From Streptomyces pluripotens (GTDB taxonomy: Bacteria; Actinomycetota; Actinomycetes; Streptomycetales; Streptomycetaceae), in assembly GCF_000802245.2 (NCBI RefSeq), contig NZ_CP021080.1:1550001-1614000 (forward strand): a DNA stretch of 64,000 bases, given 5' to 3'. Of the stretch, positions 60,351-64,000 are shown piece after piece (position 1 is the first letter of the stretch; each line of letters begins with the position of its first letter). The position numbers and the translations under genes were made by a program. The notes under the pieces are model-generated. The model was not told where the DNA came from. It did not search any database and worked only from the letters and a program-made list of their open reading frames with translations.

Positions 60351-60986
60351 ATGTCGACCTTTGCCAAGCGTGAACGGCTTTTGCTCGCCGACCTCTTGGA
60401 AACCACCGGCCCGGACGCGCCGACCCTCTGCGAGGGCTGGCGGGCCCGGGACCTGGCCGCCCACGTGGTGGTGCGCGAACGCCGCCCCGACGCGGCCGGG
60501 GGAGCACTGATCAAGCAGCTCGCCCCGCGTCTGGACCGAGTGATGGAGGAGTTCGCCGCGAAGCCGTACGAGGACCTGATCCAGCTCATCCGCACGGGTC
60601 CACCGAAGTTCTCGCCGTTCCAGCTCAAGCAGATCGACGAGGCAGCCAACACGGTCGAGTTCTACGTCCACACCGAGGACGTCCGCCGTGCCCAGCCGGG
60701 CTGGAGTCCACGCGAGCTGGACCCGGTCTTCCAGGACGCACTGTGGTCCCGGCTGGAGCGCGCGGCGCGGCTGATGGGTCGGGGGGCACCCACGGGCCTC
60801 GTGCTGCGCCGCCCGGACGGCCGGACAGCAGTGGCGCACCGGGGCACTCCGGTGGTCACGGTGACCGGCGAGCCGTCCGAGCTGCTGATGTTCGCGTACG
60901 GCCGGCAGGACGCGGCAGCAGTGGCGCTGGAAGGCGACCCGGACGCGATCACCCAGCTGCACGAGTCCAGACAGCTGGGCATCTGA
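60351..60986 (+). CDS. TIGR03085 family mycothiol-enzyme-like metal-binding protein
   Basis: The protein has 211 residues. [45 protein letters not shown] places a DinB/MDMPI-like four-helix bundle start with the metal-binding His in [41 protein letters not shown] carries the second ligand region. It resembles mycothiol-dependent maleylpyruvate isomerase relatives of the TIGR03085 group. The reaction is unknown. It is divergent from hisI, 10 bases upstream of the VOC gene. Confidence 0.85.
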   Translation: MSTFAKRERLLLADLLETTGPDAPTLCEGWRARDLAAHVVVRERRPDAAGGALIKQLAPRLDRVMEEFAAKPYEDLIQLIRTGPPKFSPFQLKQIDEAANTVEFYVHTEDVRRAQPGWSPRELDPVFQDALWSRLERAARLMGRGAPTGLVLRRPDGRTAVAHRGTPVVTVTGEPSELLMFAYGRQDAAAVALEGDPDAITQLHESRQLGI

Positions 60987-60996
60987 GGCAGGCCCC

Positions 60997-61395
60997 ATGA
61001 TCAAGGTCGCGATGACCGGCGTATATGTGGACGACGTGGCACGGGCGCACGCCTTCTACACGGACGTCCTGGGTTTCGAAACGCGACTCCACAGGAACCT
61101 CGGCGATGACGCGCCGTTCGTCACGGTCGGGGCGCCCCAGGGGGCCCAGCCGGACCTCCAGCTGCTGCTGGAGCCCGGTCAGGGCCCGATCGCCGAGCCG
61201 TACCACGAGGCGCTCTACGCGGCCGGCATCCCGTGCATCGTCTTCTCCGTGGACGACCTCCGGGCGGAGTACGCACGGCTGAGCGGTCTCGGTGTCCGGT
61301 TCACGCATCCACCGCGGGAGCAGGGCCCGGTGCTCGCCGCGGTGTTCGACGACACGGTCGGCAACCTGGTCCAGTTGGTGCAGGCGAACGAATGA
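60997..61395 (+). CDS. VOC (glyoxalase/bleomycin resistance) family protein
   Basis: The protein has 132 residues from an ATG at 60997. MTGVYVDDVARAHAFYTDVLGFETRLHRNLGDDAPFVTVG and the second half AEPYHEALYAAGIPCIVFSVDDLRAEYARLSGLGVRFTHPPREQGPVLAAVFDDTVGNLVQLVQ give the paired beta-alpha-beta-beta-beta modules. The final Glu-type ligand position is Gln in LVQLVQ. The substrate is unknown. It is probably co-transcribed with the preceding gene and converges on hisF. Confidence 0.85.
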   Translation: MIKVAMTGVYVDDVARAHAFYTDVLGFETRLHRNLGDDAPFVTVGAPQGAQPDLQLLLEPGQGPIAEPYHEALYAAGIPCIVFSVDDLRAEYARLSGLGVRFTHPPREQGPVLAAVFDDTVGNLVQLVQANE

Positions 61396-61535
61396 GCGGT
61401 CACCGGGGCGACGCGGCGAGCGTGACGCCCCACCGAGGCGGCATACGGCCAGGCTGACCAGCTGAAAGGCCGCGGCCACCCGTCTGGGTGACCGGGGCGG
61501 GGTGACGGTGCCGTGTCACCGCATGTCACTACGTG

Positions 61536-62291
61536 TCACCGCACCGGATGGCCGGCCTCCCGCAGGGTCCGCTTCACCTCACCGATCCTCAGGTCACCGA
61601 AGTGGAAGACGGATGCGGCCAGCACCGCGTCCGCGCCCGCCTCGATGGCCGGCGGGAAGTCGGAGAGGCGGCCCGCGCCGCCCGAGGCGATCACCGGGAC
61701 CGTGACGTGCTTGCGGACGGCCGCGATCATCTCCAGGTCGTAACCGTCCTTCGTGCCGTCCGCGTCCATGGAGTTCAGCAGGATCTCGCCGGCGCCCAGC
61801 TCGGCCGCGCGGTGCGCCCACTCCACTGCGTCGATGCCGGTTCCGCGACGGCCGCCGTGGGTCGTCACCTCGAACGAGCCGGACCCGGTACGGCGGGCGT
61901 CGACCGACAGGACCAGCACCTGGCGGCCGAAGCGCTCGGCGATCTCACGGATCAGGTCCGGGCGGGCGATCGCGGCGGTGTTCACGCCCACCTTGTCGGC
62001 GCCCGCCCGCAGCAGCTTGTCCACGTCCTCGGCCGTGCGGACGCCGCCGCCAACCGTCAGCGGGATGAACACCTGCTCGGCCGTGCGGCGCACGACGTCG
62101 TACGTCGTCTCCCGGTTACCCGCGGACGCCGTGATGTCCAGGAACGTCAGTTCGTCGGCGCCCTCGGCGTCGTACACCCGGGCCATCTCGACGGGGTCGC
62201 CCGCGTCGCGCAGGTTCTGGAAGTTGACGCCCTTGACGACCCGGCCGTTGTCCACGTCCAGGCAGGGGATGACTCGTACGGCCAGGGTCAT
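61536..62291 (-). CDS. hisF: imidazole glycerol phosphate synthase cyclase subunit
   Basis: The protein has 251 residues from the ATG at 62289-62291. [49 protein letters not shown] has the first catalytic Asp; [32 protein letters not shown] and [19 protein letters not shown] hold the second Asp and the phosphate sites. It makes IGP and AICAR with ammonia from HisH. It overlaps the RidA-like gene by 4 bases (ATGA). Confidence 0.97.
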   Translation of the reverse strand: MTLAVRVIPCLDVDNGRVVKGVNFQNLRDAGDPVEMARVYDAEGADELTFLDITASAGNRETTYDVVRRTAEQVFIPLTVGGGVRTAEDVDKLLRAGADKVGVNTAAIARPDLIREIAERFGRQVLVLSVDARRTGSGSFEVTTHGGRRGTGIDAVEWAHRAAELGAGEILLNSMDADGTKDGYDLEMIAAVRKHVTVPVIASGGAGRLSDFPPAIEAGADAVLAASVFHFGDLRIGEVKRTLREAGHPVR

Positions 62292-62683
62292 GCGGTAACT
62301 CCTCGGAACGCCTCCACCTCGACCTCGACGACCAGGCTGGGGTCCACGAAACCGGAGACGATGATCATCGTTGCGACCGGCCGAACGGTGTCGAACAGCT
62401 CCTTGTGAGCCCGCCCGACCTCGTCCACGTCCCGTGCGTGCGTGATGTACATGCGCGTGCGCACGACGTCCGCGCGGCCGAGTCCCAGCCGCCCCAGGGC
62501 GTCCAGTGCGACGTTGAAGGAGTTGACCGCCTGGTCGTAGGGACCGCCTCCGGCGATCTGCCCGTCCACGATCGACGTGCAGCCTGCCACCAGCACCAGA
62601 CCGTTCGGCAGTTCCACCGCACGTGCGTAGCCGAACTGCTCTTCCCAGGGCGCGCCGCTCGTCACACGTCGTACGTCGCTCAC
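62288..62683 (-). CDS. RidA family protein
   Basis: The protein has 131 residues from GTG 62683, overlapping the priA stop (GTGA). [99 protein letters not shown] is a complete Rid/YjgF fold. The Arg needed by RidA imine deaminases appears as the R in TRMYIT; the substrate class is not certain. It sits between priA and hisF, as in other Streptomyces, and may clear reactive intermediates made by the neighbouring enzymes. Confidence 0.9.
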   Translation of the reverse strand: MSDVRRVTSGAPWEEQFGYARAVELPNGLVLVAGCTSIVDGQIAGGGPYDQAVNSFNVALDALGRLGLGRADVVRTRMYITHARDVDEVGRAHKELFDTVRPVATMIIVSGFVDPSLVVEVEVEAFRGVTA

Positions 62684-63405
62684 CGGGCCACCGCCTGAAG
62701 GGCCTCTTCCAGGGTGAACGCCTTCGCGTACAGGGCCTTGCCGACGATGGAACCCTCGATACCGAGGGGTACCAGCCCAGCGATGGCGCGCAGGTCGTCC
62801 AGGGACGACACGCCGCCGGACGCCACGACCGGACGGTCTGTCGCCGCACAGACGTTCTTCAGCAGTTCGAGGTTGGGGCCCTGCAGGGTGCCGTCCTTGG
62901 CGATGTCGGTGACGACGTAGCGTGCGCAGCCCTCCTTGTTGAGGCGCTCCAGCATCTCGTAGAGGTCACCGCCGTCGCGGGTCCAACCGCGGCCGCGCAG
63001 GGTCGTACCGCGCACGTCCAGGCCCACCGCGATCCTGTCACCGTGCTCGGCGATGACCTTGGCGACCCACTCGGGGGTCTCCAGGGCGGCCGTGCCGAGG
63101 TTCACCCGAGTACAGCCGGTGGCGAGGGCGGCCGCCAGCGAAGCGTCGTCCCTGATGCCGCCGGAGAGTTCCACCCTGATGTCCATCGCCTTGGTGACCT
63201 CGGCGATCAGTTCACGGTTGTCCCCGGTTCCGAAGGCCGCGTCCAGGTCGACCAGGTGCAGCCACTCGGCGCCGGACCGCTGCCAGGCGAGGGCTGCCTC
63301 CAGCGGGGAGCCGTAGGAGGTCTCGGTCCCGGACTCGCCGTGCACCAGGCGGACGGCCTGGCCGTCACGGACGTCGACGGCGGGGAGGAGTTCGAGCTTG
63401 GCCAT
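62680..63405 (-). CDS. priA: bifunctional HisA/TrpF isomerase PriA
   Basis: The protein has 241 residues. [64 protein letters not shown] and [20 protein letters not shown] have the two catalytic Asp residues (DVRDG, TDIAKDG). [13 protein letters not shown] and the [17 protein letters not shown] loop fit actinobacterial PriA, which isomerises both ProFAR (histidine) and PRA (tryptophan). No trpF is seen in the trp genes of this window, which agrees with the dual role. Confidence 0.95.
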   Translation of the reverse strand: MAKLELLPAVDVRDGQAVRLVHGESGTETSYGSPLEAALAWQRSGAEWLHLVDLDAAFGTGDNRELIAEVTKAMDIRVELSGGIRDDASLAAALATGCTRVNLGTAALETPEWVAKVIAEHGDRIAVGLDVRGTTLRGRGWTRDGGDLYEMLERLNKEGCARYVVTDIAKDGTLQGPNLELLKNVCAATDRPVVASGGVSSLDDLRAIAGLVPLGIEGSIVGKALYAKAFTLEEALQAVAR

Positions 63406-63408
63406 GGT

Positions 63409-64000
63409 CTACAGGGTTCCGATCCAGTTGGTGAGGAGCTGGGCACCGGCGTCGCCGGACTTCTCGGGGTGGAACTGGGTGGCCCGCAGGGCGCCGTTCT
63501 CCACGGCGGCCACGAAGCGCTTGCCGTGCGTCGACCAGGTGACCTTGGGGGCCTCGATCATCGGGCTCTGGCTCTGGAGGGTCCAGTCGTGGACGGCGTA
63601 GGAGTGCACGAAGTAGAAGCGGGCGTCGGCGTCGAGGCCGGCGAACAGCTCGGAGCCGGCGGGCGCGTCGACGGTGTTCCAGCCCATATGGGGCACCACG
63701 TCGGCTTCAAGCGGTCCGACGGTGCCGGGCCATTCCTCCAGGCCCTCCGCCGCCACGCCGTGCTCGATGCCGCGCGCGAAGAGGATCTGCATGCCGACGC
63801 AGATGCCCATCACCGGTCGTCCGCCGGACAGTCGACGGTCCACGACCCAGTCGCCGCGGGCCGCACGCAAGCCCTGCATGCAGGCGGCGAACGCACCGAC
63901 ACCCGGCACCAGCAGGCCGTCGGCGTTCATGGCCTTGTCGAAGTCGCGCGTTATCTCGACGTCGGCACCCACGCGGGCGAGGGCGCGTTCGGCGGAGCGG
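63409..64000 (-). CDS. hisH: imidazole glycerol phosphate synthase glutaminase subunit, 5' end cut by window edge
   Basis: About 197 residues are visible. The frame runs on through [19 protein letters not shown] to the right edge, so only the first dozen or so residues are missing. [16 protein letters not shown], the nucleophile Cys in [18 protein letters not shown], and [11 protein letters not shown] with [15 protein letters not shown] (His-Glu of the triad) are HisH hallmarks. It supplies ammonia to HisF. It ends 4 bases before priA. Confidence 0.95.
   Translation of the reverse strand, partial: RSAERALARVGADVEITRDFDKAMNADGLLVPGVGAFAACMQGLRAARGDWVVDRRLSGGRPVMGICVGMQILFARGIEHGVAAEGLEEWPGTVGPLEADVVPHMGWNTVDAPAGSELFAGLDADARFYFVHSYAVHDWTLQSQSPMIEAPKVTWSTHGKRFVAAVENGALRATQFHPEKSGDAGAQLLTNWIGTL

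Overview
The window is about 64 kb of very GC-rich DNA, with strong third-position G/C bias, frequent GTG starts and GGAGG-type ribosome binding sites. The gene content and order (polA, livKHMGF, ANTAR regulator, pyk, gltBD, lgt, trpCMBA, trpE, his genes) match the conserved core of a Streptomyces chromosome, as I recall it from the S. coelicolor polA-to-his interval. No database search was run. Product names come from motifs visible in the translations and from remembered family sequences.

Layout. 1-5 kb: end of an HrpB-type helicase, a DUF3068 protein, a 44-residue SPW_0924-type peptide, a secreted lytic transglycosylase and a decayed DUF4184 gene. 5-11 kb: polA, a YdeP/FdhF-type molybdopterin oxidoreductase and a hotdog thioesterase. 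12-18 kb: a five-gene branched-chain amino acid ABC importer. 18-20.6 kb: ANTAR response regulator, tRNA-Leu(CAA), a relic of a tRNA-adjacent HTH protein, and pyruvate kinase. 20.6-24.7 kb: an accessory island with an orphan decarboxylase and N-hydroxylase pair (DesA/DesB-like) flanked by unrecognised DNA and a broken GNAT gene. 24.7-29.6 kb: aminopeptidase N, chorismate mutase, an HEXXH plus zinc-ribbon protein and a broken MarR gene.

29.7-40 kb: a compact steroid ring C/D catabolic island, equivalent to much of the mycobacterial KstR2 regulon: two SDRs (Rv3548c and Rv3549c type), echA20, ipdA, ipdB, ipdC, fadA6, kstR2, ipdF, fadE31 and a fadE32-like gene. Two nearly identical 17-bp sites that fit the KstR2 operator lie in its two divergent promoter regions. 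This is the most notable accessory system here. FadD3, FadE30 and the ring A/B genes are not in the window.

40-51.6 kb: a vWA protein, gltBD, a VIT-type metal transporter with an iron-box-like operator, ribokinase, lgt and a membrane-anchored DsbA-like protein. 51.6-64 kb: trpA, trpB, trpM and trpC, small membrane proteins, an inserted secreted S53 peptidase, trpE, hisI, then hisF, a RidA-like gene, priA and hisH. PriA serves both histidine and tryptophan synthesis, which fits the lack of trpF. Chorismate mutase at 27.4 kb draws on the same precursor, chorismate, as TrpE.
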